DNA from: Nocardioides sp.
GTDB taxonomy: Bacteria > Actinomycetota > Actinomycetes > Propionibacteriales > Nocardioidaceae
DNA: 64,000 nucleotides
Reading direction: 5' to 3'
NCBI RefSeq assembly: GCF_030149505.1
Contig: NZ_JASBRN010000045.1
Coordinates: 1-64,000, forward strand
Below are positions 44,216 through 56,042 of the stretch, one piece after another. The notes under the pieces were generated by a model, which made no database searches, was not told where the DNA came from, and saw only the letters and a list, made by a program, of their open reading frames with translations. The translations under genes were made by a program, and so were the position numbers. Positions within the stretch are counted from its first letter, which is position 1, and every line of letters begins with the position of its first letter.

Positions 44216-45443
44216 CCCGCAGCATGACGTCGCGGCCGTCGCCGTTGTCGGTGAGGACCAGCAGGTCGTTGCCCGGAGCCCGCACGACCTGGCGGATCCG
44301 GCCGTGCTCGCGCAGCTCGTCGGGGATCCGGACGTTCTTGAGCCGGCCGCTGGCGTCGAACTTCAGGAACTGCACGCGCTGGTCCTTCAGCACCGCCATC
44401 GCGAGCGTGCCGCGCAGGCCGCCCCACTTCTTGCCGGCCACGAAGGTGGCGCCACCGGGGGCGATGGTCGGGTCGCCCGAGCGCCACGCGGCCTCGCGCT
44501 GGCGACCGGGCAGGGACTGGTCGGTCATCGGCACCGACTCGTCGTAGCCGGGCACCGGGTGCCAGCCGTGGTCACCACCCTTGACCAGCCGGTTGACCTC
44601 GTCGTCGCGGAAGCTGCCGTGCTCGACCGACCACAGCGACCCGTCGGCGCGCTGGGCCAGGCCCTGGACGTTGCGGTGACCGTAGGTGAAGACGTAGCGC
44701 TGCCGCTTGTTGCCCGCGTCGATGAACGGGTTGCCCGGCCAGGGCTTGCCGGTGGTGCGGTCCAGGCGCAGCACCTTGCCGCCGAGCGAGGTGAGGTCGC
44801 GGGGGTTGGCGCCGACCGCGGCGTCGCCGGTCCCGACGAGCAGGGACCCGTCGCGGGCCACGAGCAGCCGGCAGCCGCCGTGGCGCCCGGACGTCGCCGG
44901 CAGCCCCTTGAGGAGCACCCCGCGAGGCTCGACCGAGCGGAGGTCGTCGGACAGCTGCCAGGCCATGACCCGGACGTCGTGGCCGCCGCCCTGGGTCGTG
45001 GCGCCCTGGCAGGTCCAGAATCGGCCGTTGCTGCGGACCTCGGGGTCGACCTCGAGCCCGAGCAGCCCGGTCTCGCCCGAGACCCAGACGTCCTCGCTCG
45101 GGAAGTCCAGGGTGCGCACTTCGCCGTCCTCCCACAGCGAGACCGTCGCCCGGTCGCGCTGGGTCAGCAGCAGCCGGCCGCCGCCGATCGGCTTGACGTC
45201 CCACGGGTGGTCCAGGCCGTCGGCGAGCACCTCGACGCGCAGGCCCGGGACGGCCCGGCCGGCCTCGGCCGGGCGGGTGCCCTGGGTGCCGGCGTCGGCT
45301 GCTTCGGACGGGTCGGGGGCCGCCGAGCACGCCGTGGAGGCGAGCAGCAGGCCCGCAGCGAGCAGGGCTCCCAGGGGACGACGCAGGGGACGGCCCAGGG
45401 GACGACGCAGGGGACGCAGGACGGGGTGCCGGGTCGACCGCAT
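44202..45443 (-). CDS. PQQ-dependent sugar dehydrogenase-like lipoprotein
   Basis: A 413-residue soluble glucose dehydrogenase/Gdh-B-type beta-propeller. Typical segments are HPWDVKPIGGGRLLLTQRDR, GLLGLEVDP, YGHRNVQGLA, SVEHGSFRDDEVN and RQVVRAPGNDLLVLTDNGDG. The N-terminus has a basic repeat (RRPLGRPLRRPLG) then a hydrophobic stretch ending LLASTACS, a likely lipoprotein signal with Cys near 39. PQQ may be supplied from outside, as no pqq genes are here. TAGCGT lies 6 nt before the ATG. Confidence 0.85.
   Translation of the reverse strand: MRSTRHPVLRPLRRPLGRPLRRPLGALLAAGLLLASTACSAAPDPSEAADAGTQGTRPAEAGRAVPGLRVEVLADGLDHPWDVKPIGGGRLLLTQRDRATVSLWEDGEVRTLDFPSEDVWVSGETGLLGLEVDPEVRSNGRFWTCQGATTQGGGHDVRVMAWQLSDDLRSVEPRGVLLKGLPATSGRHGGCRLLVARDGSLLVGTGDAAVGANPRDLTSLGGKVLRLDRTTGKPWPGNPFIDAGNKRQRYVFTYGHRNVQGLAQRADGSLWSVEHGSFRDDEVNRLVKGGDHGWHPVPGYDESVPMTDQSLPGRQREAAWRSGDPTIAPGGATFVAGKKWGGLRGTLAMAVLKDQRVQFLKFDASGRLKNVRIPDELREHGRIRQVVRAPGNDLLVLTDNGDGRDVMLRVSPR
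45371..45418 (-). repeat. 12-nt tandem repeat in the signal-peptide region
   Basis: Four 12-nt units of the CCAGGGGACGAC type, alternating in a 24-nt period, encode the RRPLGRPLRRPLG part of the sugar-dehydrogenase signal peptide. Length change would keep the frame. Confidence 0.8.
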
Positions 45444-45449
45444 GCCCCG

Positions 45450-45455
45450 ACGCTA
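45450..45455 (-). promoter_or_regulatory. -10 box TAGCGT, leaderless promoter
   Basis: TAGCGT on the minus strand ends 6 nt before the ATG at 45443. Confidence 0.45.
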
Positions 45456-45588
45456 CGACTGTTACCAAGCCGTGGACCAGGGCTGGCTCGGCCGTGGGTG
45501 CGGGGCTCGTAGCGTCGGTGTCCTGGACAGCGACACGGACGTCGAGCCGGACCGGGGGGACCGGCTCGAGGACCGGGGGGACACGAGT

Positions 45589-45625
45589 GGCCGTCCGCCG
45601 CGCAGGGGGGCGCAGGCGGACGGCC
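45589..45625 (-). terminator. Terminator hairpin downstream of panB
   Basis: An 11-bp perfect stem, GGCCGTCCGCC (45589-45599) with its complement (45615-45625), 15-nt loop, 26 bp past the panB stop. A second 7-bp stem (45544-45550/45561-45567) and two copies of GGACCGGGGGGAC lie between it and the sugar-dehydrogenase gene. Confidence 0.6.
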
Positions 45626-45651
45626 CTCCGTGCGTCTCGGGGCAGGCGTCC

Positions 45652-46530
45652 TCAGAAGGTGTGCTCGGGCCCGGGGAAGGTGCCGGCCCTGACGTCCTCG
45701 GCGTACGCGCGGGCACCGTCGAGCAGGACCTGGTGCACGTCGGCGTACTGCTTGACGAAGCGCGCCATCCGGCCGGTGCGGAGGCCGAAGGCGTCCTGCC
45801 AGACCAGCACCTGGCCGTCGCAGCCGTTGCCGGCACCGATGCCGATCGTGGGGATGGCCAGCTCGCGGCTGATCTCGCCGGCGACGTCGCCGGGCACCAT
45901 CTCCATCACGACCGCGAAGGCACCGGCCGCCTCGACCGCCTCGGCGTCCCGACGCACCCGGTCGGCGGTCTCGCCGCGGCCCTGGACGCGGTAGCCACCG
46001 AGGGCGTGCTCGGACTGCGGGGTGAAGCCGATGTGCGCCATCACGGGGATGCCGCCCTGGGTGAGCTTCTCGATCACCGGCGCCATCTCGACGCCGCCCT
46101 CGAGCTTCACGCAGTGCGCGTGCGCCTCCTTCATGAACCGCACCGCGGTGAGGTAGGCCTGCTCCGGCGAGGCCTGGTAGGAGCCGAACGGCAGGTCGCC
46201 CACGACCATGGCGCGCTTGCTGGCGCGGGCGACCGCACGCGTCAGCGGCAGCAGCTCGTCGACGGTGATCGGCAGCGAGGTCTCGTTGCCCAGCACGTTG
46301 TTGGAGGCGGAGTCCCCGACCAGCAGCAGGTCGATGCCGGCCTCGTCGAAGGTGGCGGCGGTGAACATGTCGTACGCCGTCAGCATCGTGATCTTCTCGC
46401 CGCGCTGCTTCATCTCGCGCAGGTGGTGGGTGCGGATCCGCTTCACCGGTGCGGCCGGCGCGGCCCCGGGTGCCGTCGCCGACGTACCGCTGCCGTAGGG
46501 CGCGGTCTCCTCCGGAGTGCTGCTGCTCAT
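45652..46530 (-). CDS. panB: 3-methyl-2-oxobutanoate hydroxymethyltransferase
   Basis: A 292-residue enzyme for the first step of pantothenate synthesis, adding a hydroxymethyl group from methylene-THF to ketoisovalerate. Motifs include MLTAYDMFTAATFDEAG, LVGDSASNNVLG, MVVGDLPFGSYQ, VKLEGGVEM and AHIGFTPQ. A 28-residue low-complexity N-terminal extension is typical in Actinobacteria. GGGAG precedes ATG 46530. panC and panD are not here. Pantothenate feeds CoA and ACP used by the fab genes. Confidence 0.95.
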   Translation of the reverse strand: MSSSTPEETAPYGSGTSATAPGAAPAAPVKRIRTHHLREMKQRGEKITMLTAYDMFTAATFDEAGIDLLLVGDSASNNVLGNETSLPITVDELLPLTRAVARASKRAMVVGDLPFGSYQASPEQAYLTAVRFMKEAHAHCVKLEGGVEMAPVIEKLTQGGIPVMAHIGFTPQSEHALGGYRVQGRGETADRVRRDAEAVEAAGAFAVVMEMVPGDVAGEISRELAIPTIGIGAGNGCDGQVLVWQDAFGLRTGRMARFVKQYADVHQVLLDGARAYAEDVRAGTFPGPEHTF

Positions 46531-46629
46531 CGTCGAGCTCCCTCGTGACATCTCGTGGCTCCCTGCTGGAGTCCCCGGACTGCTGACCAGGCTAGGGCCG
46601 GGTGAGCCCGTCGGCACCTGTGGTCGTGG

Positions 46630-46830
46630 TCACGGCGGGGGCGGACCGGGGGGTCCGCTCAGGCGCCCGGCGCGACCGTCCTCGAGGTTGCCGACCAGGT
46701 GCGCCAGCACGTCGCGCACCGTCCACCCGGGGCACGCGGGCACCGGCAGCTCCCAGGCGTCGGGGCGGCGGGTCGTCTCCTCGTCGAGCAGAGCCGTGAG
46801 CCGTTCGCGGATGGAGCGGTACGTCGTGCC
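46630..46830 (-). pseudogene. Truncated maleylpyruvate isomerase-like (MDMPI N-terminal) gene
   Basis: The 66-residue frame covers only the start of an MDMPI/DinB-type protein: YRSIRERLTALL, VPACPGWTVRDVLAHLVGNL and GRAGRLSGPP, after which it stops. Full proteins have 180-250 residues, and no rest is seen before panB. A GCGGACC/GGTCCGC hairpin (46641-46658) overlaps the end. Probably a deletion remnant. Confidence 0.55.
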
Positions 46831-46925
46831 CACCTGTGGTTCCACGGGTCCAGGCGAGGACTCGGCACGTAGCCGGGGCGGGCGTCGCGCGGGGATCACG
46901 AGCACGGCGTGCGGTCCGGGGGCGC

Positions 46926-47306
46926 TCAGACGACCGTGGGGGTCCCCCCGAAGCCGCGCATGAGCTGCGCGGCCACCTGGTCAGTGGTGGTCGGCGGCAG
47001 CACCGCGATCGACCGCCGTTGCCCGTCGAGCATGATCAGCACCAACTGGTCGCGGGTGTCCGCCGGCAGCAGCCCGATCTTCACCGCTCCGCGGCGCCCG
47101 GGGATGGCCACCGTCGTGGGCTGGTCGTCCCAGTCGGCGCGCGCGACGAAGACGCGGGAGATGTGTCCGGCGCCGACCGGCCATCCCGCGAACAGGTGCA
47201 CCAGCTCGGTGCTCAGCGATCGGCTGCGGGGCCACCAGGCCCCGTCGAAGGTGTGGCGCGCGTACGACAGACGCACTGCCAGTCGGGTCTGGTCGAGGGT
47301 GGTCAC
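46926..47306 (-). CDS. DUF5994 family protein
   Basis: A 126-residue protein with the DUF5994 hallmark FDGAWWPRSRSLSTELVHL, found in many Actinobacteria as small paralogous families, function unknown. GTG 47306 is the first start. The following 215 bp up to the NERD gene show no gene. Confidence 0.75.
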   Translation of the reverse strand: MTTLDQTRLAVRLSYARHTFDGAWWPRSRSLSTELVHLFAGWPVGAGHISRVFVARADWDDQPTTVAIPGRRGAVKIGLLPADTRDQLVLIMLDGQRRSIAVLPPTTTDQVAAQLMRGFGGTPTVV

Positions 47307-47520
47307 GGGACCGCCGCCTCACGTGCTGTCGCGCCGGTCGGAGCTGACTGCCCCCTGGTGCGCGTGGTGCTCTCTCAACGTACTCGCCCCGGTGAACCCG
47401 GTCCGTCACCTCCGACGTTGCAGCTTCCCTGACGCCGCCTCGAGCGCGCTGCCGACACCGCGGCGGGTCCGGCCAGATCGCGGACTCCGCTCCTGAGCGA
47501 GACGCGGCAGTATGGCGCGC

Positions 47521-48432
47521 CTAGGCCGGAGGAAGAGCGGCGGCCAGGAGAGCGTGAGTCTCCGCAACGGTGGCGCTGAATGGGCCTTCTGCCGCGAGCT
47601 GTGCGTAGAGCTTCTTTGGCCAGAGGACGTCGACTCCGCGCACTGTGAAGGTCCCGCCGATGAGTGGCCAGTCCGCGTCGAGGAAGCAGAGGTAGCCGCG
47701 CGCCGGGGTTGCATCACCGAGGATGCCGGAGACCAGCTCGACCTGTCTGATGACTCCGTCCACAAGTTTCGTCTGGTCGCGGGAGCCGACGGTGAGCTTC
47801 TCGACCCGGGGGCGGAGGAGGCCGCCCTCCACTACCAGGGCCGGGCGCTTGCTCACGTAGCGCTTGGCGTCGATGACGAGGACGCCTGAAGGGGTCACGG
47901 CGAGGTGGTCGATGTTGGCTCGGGTGCCGGGGATGCGACGGTCGTGGAGCAATCGGATGGTGTCGCTCGCTCGAGCATCGAGTCCTTGGCCGAGGCGCTC
48001 CTCGCCGAGTGCCCCGCTGTTCCATGCGGTCGTCGATTGCGGGTCGTCACTGAGAGCGAGGATCAGTCCTCCCAGTCTGGGGTGTTTCGTGCGGATGCGT
48101 TGCTCGCGCCGGGCCTGTCGACGTTCGAACTCGCGTCGGGCTGATGCGCCGGCTGTACCGGGGACGGGAGCCGCCTTGGTGTCGGGCGCGGTCGTGGGCA
48201 GACGCTTCTCGAGATCTGAGGGCTCGCTGTCGCTCTCGGCTGGCCGATCCATTGTTGGCGTGTCGCACGACAGGCAGCGGACGGTCTTGGTGACTCGTTC
48301 GTAGACGGCGTCAGTGCGTGCCTCGAGGACCGTGCCGCAGACTCGGCAGGTCCCGGCGTACCGCAGCCGCATGCGTTTCTCGGTCACCTCGTCAGGCACG
48401 TCGGCAGGGTAGTTGCGATGGGCGGGCGACAT
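47521..48432 (-). CDS. NERD-domain protein with N-terminal zinc ribbon
   Basis: A 303-residue protein. Residues 28-57 form a zinc ribbon (CRVCGTVL, CLSCDTP). Residues about 140-260 are a nuclease-related NERD domain: GALGEERLGQGL, RIPGTRANIDHLAV and GVLVIDAKRYVSKRP, with the Asp and the D-x-K pair of the restriction-endonuclease-like active site. A charged linker joins them. It may cut or bind DNA. Codons are clearly less GC-rich than in neighbouring genes, suggesting transfer. The start could also be ATG 48372. Confidence 0.8.
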   Translation of the reverse strand: MSPAHRNYPADVPDEVTEKRMRLRYAGTCRVCGTVLEARTDAVYERVTKTVRCLSCDTPTMDRPAESDSEPSDLEKRLPTTAPDTKAAPVPGTAGASARREFERRQARREQRIRTKHPRLGGLILALSDDPQSTTAWNSGALGEERLGQGLDARASDTIRLLHDRRIPGTRANIDHLAVTPSGVLVIDAKRYVSKRPALVVEGGLLRPRVEKLTVGSRDQTKLVDGVIRQVELVSGILGDATPARGYLCFLDADWPLIGGTFTVRGVDVLWPKKLYAQLAAEGPFSATVAETHALLAAALPPA

Positions 48433-48820
48433 GGGTGACTTGAGGGATCGACATGCGGCTTAAGGACGCGGCGGGTGATCGAGCGTCATCGCGTCAGTAG
48501 CGGACGCCGGCCCCACCACAACCGCGCCCGACGATCGGCAGGTCAACGGGCCCGATTCCCTGCGGAACGTCGGGCGCTGGAGTGACCTGTCCCCGGCATG
48601 ACAGTGCGTTCAGCTCGCGCCGCCCGGCGGTGGAAAGCGGTCGCCGACTGGAGTGCTGGTGACGCGCCCGGTGCGCCATGGGCACTCCAGTCGCGTCATC
48701 CTGGGCGGAAGCGGTCAGGTCCAGAGACCGCGGTCACGGTTCGATCACGACAAAGATCGCATGCCCCAGAAGCGAGGCTGGGCGGCCGGGACTGTCGGTG
48801 GTCGCGGCTTGGATGGAGTC
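48433..48820. other. Non-coding gap before the HNH gene with inverted repeat
   Basis: No gene is supported in this 388-bp gap. It holds a perfect 11-bp inverted repeat CGACTGGAGTG (48645-48655) and CACTCCAGTCG (48683-48693) with a 27-nt spacer. GGATGGAG at 48811-48818 is the ribosome site of the next gene. Confidence 0.5.
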
Positions 48821-50390
48821 ATGTCCATCACCTCCGTTGTCGCTCCGGGTCCACCCGCGAGTGAGCTGTGCGAGGAGGAGGTCCTCGGACGGGCTGGGGC
48901 GTGGGCGCGGCTGGCGCAGCGGGCGGGGGCGCAGCTGTTGGTGCTGGCCTACGAGTGGGCGGTGGCGCACCCGGCCGAGCGCCTGGACCCGCAGCAGGCG
49001 GGGCTGCCCGGGCGCGAGCGGGCCACGCTCATCGGTGGGCCCGGGACGCCGATGGTGACCGAGTTCGCCGCAGCCGAGTTCGGGGCCCGGATCGGTCGCA
49101 CCACCCACGCCGGGCGCAAGGTGATGGCAGCGGCACTGGACCTGAAGCTGCGGCTGCCGCTGCTGTGGGCACGGGTCCAGGCCCTGCAGGTGCGTGACTC
49201 CTACGCCATCCACGTCGCCGAGCGCACCCGCAACCTCACCGCCGCGGAGGCCGGCTGGGTCGATGCCGAGGTCGCCGAGGCAGCCGACGGGCGCATCCCC
49301 TGGACCCACTTCGAGGAGCTCGTGGCCGGCAAGATCGCCGCCGCCGCACCAGAGGTCGCCAAGGAGAAAGAACGCCGCGCCGCCGGGGCGATCTTCGCCC
49401 GCGCGCTGAAGCGTCGCGCCGGGGAGGAGACCTCCGGGATCGCCACCTTCATGATCCGCGGGCCAGTCCCCGTCATCGACGCTCTCGACCACGCCGTGAC
49501 CACGCTGGCCCACCGTCTCCACGACCACCAGCCCGAGCCCACCGGCCCCGACGACACCGCCCCGACGATGGACCAGCTCCGCGTCCAAGCCGTCGCGCTC
49601 CTCGCCGCACCGCACCTCGCCGCACCGCACATCGCCGAGAGCGGCACGGGCGCTGACGTTGGTGGTGCCACCGCGAGCGCGAGCGGCGACAGCGCCGAGG
49701 CCCGAGCGGACGGGCCGCAGGTGCCAGTCCCGGACCTCGGGACGCTCGACCTGCGGGACCTGCTGCCCGCGGTGTCGCTGGTCGTCCACGTCTACGGCGG
49801 TCCCCGTGAGGTCACCGCCGAGGGCGAGGAGCTCGACCGGATCGCCCGGGTCGAGGGCCACGGCCCCGTGAGCGAGACCTGGCTGCGCGAGGTCCTCGGC
49901 CGCTACGCCCGCTTCGACGTCCGACCGGTCCTGGACCCCGAGGGCCTGGCGCCGGTGGAGGCCTACGAGGTCCCCGCCCGCCACCGCCGCGCCGTCCAGC
50001 TCCTCGCGCCCAGCGAGACCTTCCCCTGGGGCACCACCACCAGCAGCGGACCCACGATCCAGCTCGACCACGTCGTCCCCTGGGACCCCCACGGACCACC
50101 CCACTCCGATCCACGTCCCCAGACCGGGGTGCACAACCTGGCACCCCTCTCGACGCTGCACCACCGGCTCAAGACCCACGGCCGCTGGCAGAGCGCCATG
50201 CCCTGGCCGGGCGTCCAGCTCTGGCGCGACCCCCACGGCCAGGTCTACCTCCGCGACACCAGCGGCACCCGGCAGGTCACCAACCAGGAGGCCGCAGCGT
50301 CCGACGTCGGGGGGGGGGGGGCCCCGACACACCGTGATCACCGTCGACCTCTACGAGCCGACGTTTCTGCTCGAGTACGAGGCCGCCTGA
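48821..50390 (+). CDS. DUF222/HNH endonuclease (13E12-type), frameshifted at poly-G
   Basis: A 13E12-repeat family protein: DUF222 helical region (about 1-400; VTEFAAAEFGARIGRTTHAG) and a C-terminal HNH nuclease (IQLDHVVPW, TGVHNLAPLSTLHHRLKTHG). These genes occur in many copies in Nocardioides and mycobacteria. At 50309-50321 a run of 13 G breaks the frame. With 12 G the gene would end at 50390 with a plausible terminus (TVITVDLYEPTFLLEYEAA). As written, the frame continues to 50617 with Arg/Ser-rich sequence antisense to the next gene, so the given frame is probably not the functional one. Confidence 0.75.
50309..50321 (+). repeat. Homopolymer of 13 G in a coding region
   Basis: Thirteen G followed by four C. 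Removing one G, or adding two, joins the HNH gene to the short reading frame ending at 50390. Such runs change length by strand slippage and are also a common place for sequencing errors. Confidence 0.9.
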
Positions 50391-50391
50391 G

Positions 50392-50892
50392 CTACGGGCG
50401 CGCCCCCGCGGCGTCGGCGGCGGCCTCGAGGTCGGCGACGACGATCCGGCGCATCCGCAGCATCGCGGCCTGGGCGGCGGAGGCGCGGGCGGGGTCGGGG
50501 TCGGAGAGCAGCTCGAAGAGGCGCACCGGCACCACCTGCCAGGACAGGCCGAAGCGGTCCTTGAGCCAGCCGCACATCGACTCCTCGCCCCCGCCGGCCA
50601 GCAGCCCGTCCCAGTAGTGGTCGACCTCGGCCTGGTCGGCGCAGGAGATCGCGAAGGAGACCGCCTCGGTGAAGGAGAACATCGGCCCGCCGTTGATGGC
50701 GCGGAAGGTCAGGCCGTCGAGGGTGAACTCGCCGGCCATGACCGAGCCGGGCTCGCCCGGCCCGGCGTCGCCGTACCGCGTCATCGTGCCGACCGAGGAG
50801 CGCGGGAAGAGCGCGGTGTAGAACGCGGCGGCCTCCTCGAGCCGGTCGTCGAACCACAGGCACGGGGTGATGGAGGGGGTGGTGAGCGGCAC
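50392..50892 (-). CDS. VOC-superfamily protein (PhnB-like)
   Basis: A 166-residue PhnB/3-demethylubiquinone-methyltransferase-like VOC protein: SITPCLWFDDRLEEAAAFYT, FTLDGLTFRAINGGP and FGLSWQVVP. The metal-binding residues of enzymatic VOC proteins are not clear, and these proteins are often of unknown function. GTG 50892 has AAGGAG 5 nt upstream. It ends 2 bp from the convergent HNH gene. Confidence 0.82.
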   Translation of the reverse strand: MPLTTPSITPCLWFDDRLEEAAAFYTALFPRSSVGTMTRYGDAGPGEPGSVMAGEFTLDGLTFRAINGGPMFSFTEAVSFAISCADQAEVDHYWDGLLAGGGEESMCGWLKDRFGLSWQVVPVRLFELLSDPDPARASAAQAAMLRMRRIVVADLEAAADAAGARP

Positions 50893-51001
50893 GGTGGCTC
50901 CTTGGCGGGAGAGGGCGGACGAAGCAGACAGGCAGGTCACCAGCACAGACCCGACCCGCCGCCCGGACTCATCGTTTTCGGTGCCGGACACCCGCACGGG
51001 T

Positions 51002-51007
51002 TAGGTT
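51002..51007 (+). promoter_or_regulatory. -10 box TAGGTT, leaderless promoter of galE
   Basis: TAGGTT ends 7 nt before ATG 51015 and there is no ribosome site in between. Confidence 0.5.
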
Positions 51008-51014
51008 CGCGCCC

Positions 51015-52028
<1,014 letters not shown>

Positions 52029-52054
52029 GCGAAGCAGCTCCGACCGGCGCCTGC

Positions 52055-52060
52055 CAGACT
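52055..52060 (+). promoter_or_regulatory. -10-like box CAGACT before nadE
   Basis: CAGACT ends 6 nt before the GTG at 52067, like the element before the hydrolase at 2756. Confidence 0.35.
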
Positions 52061-52066
52061 GCACGC

Positions 52067-54121
<2,055 letters not shown>

Positions 54122-54148
54122 GGACCGGCGCCGCGAGGACCCACGGCC

Positions 54149-54529
54149 TCAGGCGAGGTCCATGAACATGAGCTCCCACAGGTGCCCGTCTAGGTCGCGG
54201 AAGGCGCCGCCGTACATCGGCCCGTTCTCGGTGGGGGCCGTGACCTCCGCGCCCTGCTCGCCGGCCGCGCGGCACAGCACGTCGACCTCCTCGCGGCTCT
54301 CCAGACCCAGGCAGGTCAGCGTCTCGGTGCCGAGCGCCGGCTGGGTGTCGTGGAAGGAGTGGAAGAACTTCTCCTCCAGCAGCATCACGCTGGCCGTGTC
54401 GTTGACGACCATCGCCAGTGCCTGCTCGTTGGAGAAGTCCTCGTCGAAGGAGAAGCCCAGCGCGGTCCAGAAGGTGCGGGCGCGGGCGACGTCGGAGACG
54501 GGCAGGTTCGGGAACAGCATGCGGGCCAT
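54149..54529 (-). CDS. VOC-family (glyoxalase/bleomycin-resistance-like) protein
   Basis: A 126-residue VOC protein: LPVSDVARARTFWTALGFSF, then FRDLDGHLWELMFMD with the C-terminal Glu ligand position. It resembles glyoxalase-like lactoylglutathione-lyase relatives that lack defined substrates. AGGAGCCC precedes ATG 54529. Confidence 0.82.
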   Translation of the reverse strand: MARMLFPNLPVSDVARARTFWTALGFSFDEDFSNEQALAMVVNDTASVMLLEEKFFHSFHDTQPALGTETLTCLGLESREEVDVLCRAAGEQGAEVTAPTENGPMYGGAFRDLDGHLWELMFMDLA

Positions 54530-54677
54530 GGTGGGCTCCTCGTGATCGGTGTGTCGCGGTCGGTGGTGCAGACCAGGAGTTGCCCCTCGACTCATCGGTG
54601 CGAGAGGGACCGGGACGTCCGCGTCTGCCGCTGACTCCCAGCCCGTGGCGGCAGCCGGTCCACCGCGACCGCACCAC

Positions 54678-54683
54678 TAGGCT
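54678..54683 (+). promoter_or_regulatory. -10 box TAGGCT, leaderless promoter of glnA2
   Basis: TAGGCT ends 6 nt before ATG 54690; no ribosome site is visible. Confidence 0.5.
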
Positions 54684-54689
54684 GCCGCC

Positions 54690-56030
54690 ATGGGCAAGCA
54701 AGAGGACTTCGTGCTCCGGGCGCTCGAGGAGCGCGACGTGCGGTTCGTCCGGCTGTGGTTCACCGACGTCCTCGGCTCCCTGAAGTCGGTGGCGGTGGCG
54801 CCGGCGGAGCTGGAGAACGCCTTCTCCGAGGGCATCGGCTTCGACGGCTCGGCCATCGAGGGCTTCGCGCGCGTCTTCGAGTCCGACATGCTCCTCAAGC
54901 CCGACCCCTCGACCTTCCAGATCCTGCCCTGGCGCAGCGGCGAGGGACCGTCGACGGCACGGATGTTCTGCGACATCGAGATGCCCGGCGGTGAGCCGTC
55001 GTACGCCGACCCGCGGCACGTGCTGAAGCGGACCCTCTCCAAGGCCGCCGACCAGGGGTTCACCTTCTACACCCACCCCGAGATCGAGTTCTACCTCTTC
55101 AAGAACCTCCCGGCGCACGGCGAGGAGCCGGTCCCGGTGGACCGCTCGGGGTTCTTCGACCACACCGCGCAGTCCGAGGGCGCCGACTTCCGCCGCGAGG
55201 CGATCACGATGCTGGAGTCGATGGGCATCTCGGTCGAGTTCAGCCACCACGAGGGCGGCCCGGGACAGCAGGAGATCGACCTGCGCTACGCCGACGCGCT
55301 GTCGACGGCCGACAACATCATGACCTTCCGCACCGTCATCCGTGAGGTGGCGCTCTCCCAGGGCATCTGGGGCAGCTTCATGCCCAAGCCGTTCACGACC
55401 CACCCGGGCTCGGGCATGCACACCCACCTGTCGCTCTTCGAGGGCGACGAGAACGCCTTCTACGAGGCCGGTGCGGAGTACTCCCTGTCCCAGACCGCGC
55501 GCGCGTTCATCGCCGGCATCCTCACCCACGCCAACGAGATCTCCGTGGTGACCAACCAGTGGGTCAACTCCTACAAGCGGATGATGTTCGGCGGCGAGGC
55601 CCCCTCCTACATCTGCTGGGGCCACAACAACCGCTCGGCGATGATCCGGGTGCCGATGTACAAGCCGCTGAAGGGCCAGTCGACCCGCGTCGAGCTGCGC
55701 ACCCTCGACGCCGCGTGCAACCCCTACCTCGCGTACGCCGTCGTGCTGGCCGCCGGGCTCAAGGGCATCAACGAGGGCTACGAGCTGCCGCGCGAGGCCG
55801 AGGACGACGTGTGGTCGCTGACCGAGCGCGAGCGCAGCAGCCTGGGCATCAAGCCGCTGCCGCGCAACCTCAACGACGCGATCACCATCGCCGAGGACTC
55901 CGAGCTGCTCGCCGAGACCCTGGGCGAGCAGGTCTTCGACTTCCTGCTGCGCAACAAGCGCGCGGAGTGGGACGAGTACCGCGGGCAGGTCTCGGCGTTC
56001 GAGCGCGACCGGATGCTCCCGGTCATCTAG
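54690..56030 (+). CDS. glnA2: Glutamine synthetase, GlnA2 type
   Basis: A 446-residue class I glutamine synthetase of the short (GSI-alpha-like) kind. Motifs: GFDGSAIEGF, HPEIEFYLF, GPGQQEIDLRY, HPGSGMHTHLSLF, NSYKRM and RVELRTLDAACNPY. The adenylylation Tyr loop of the GlnA1 type (NLYDLPPEE) is absent, so it should not be controlled by the GlnE encoded two genes downstream. Order glnA2-glnE resembles Rv2222c-Rv2221c. Confidence 0.94.
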   Translation: MGKQEDFVLRALEERDVRFVRLWFTDVLGSLKSVAVAPAELENAFSEGIGFDGSAIEGFARVFESDMLLKPDPSTFQILPWRSGEGPSTARMFCDIEMPGGEPSYADPRHVLKRTLSKAADQGFTFYTHPEIEFYLFKNLPAHGEEPVPVDRSGFFDHTAQSEGADFRREAITMLESMGISVEFSHHEGGPGQQEIDLRYADALSTADNIMTFRTVIREVALSQGIWGSFMPKPFTTHPGSGMHTHLSLFEGDENAFYEAGAEYSLSQTARAFIAGILTHANEISVVTNQWVNSYKRMMFGGEAPSYICWGHNNRSAMIRVPMYKPLKGQSTRVELRTLDAACNPYLAYAVVLAAGLKGINEGYELPREAEDDVWSLTERERSSLGIKPLPRNLNDAITIAEDSELLAETLGEQVFDFLLRNKRAEWDEYRGQVSAFERDRMLPVI

Positions 56031-56042
56031 CCGGGCCGCGGA

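Noticed and set aside
46630-50390. Prophage or integrative element
   Set aside because: No integrase, transposase, structural phage gene or flanking direct repeats were found, and the only tRNA gene is 28 kb away.
50391-50617. The Arg/Ser-rich C-terminal extension of the HNH protein as real coding sequence
   Set aside because: It lies antisense to the VOC gene, has shadow composition, and the one-base-shifted frame gives a natural end.
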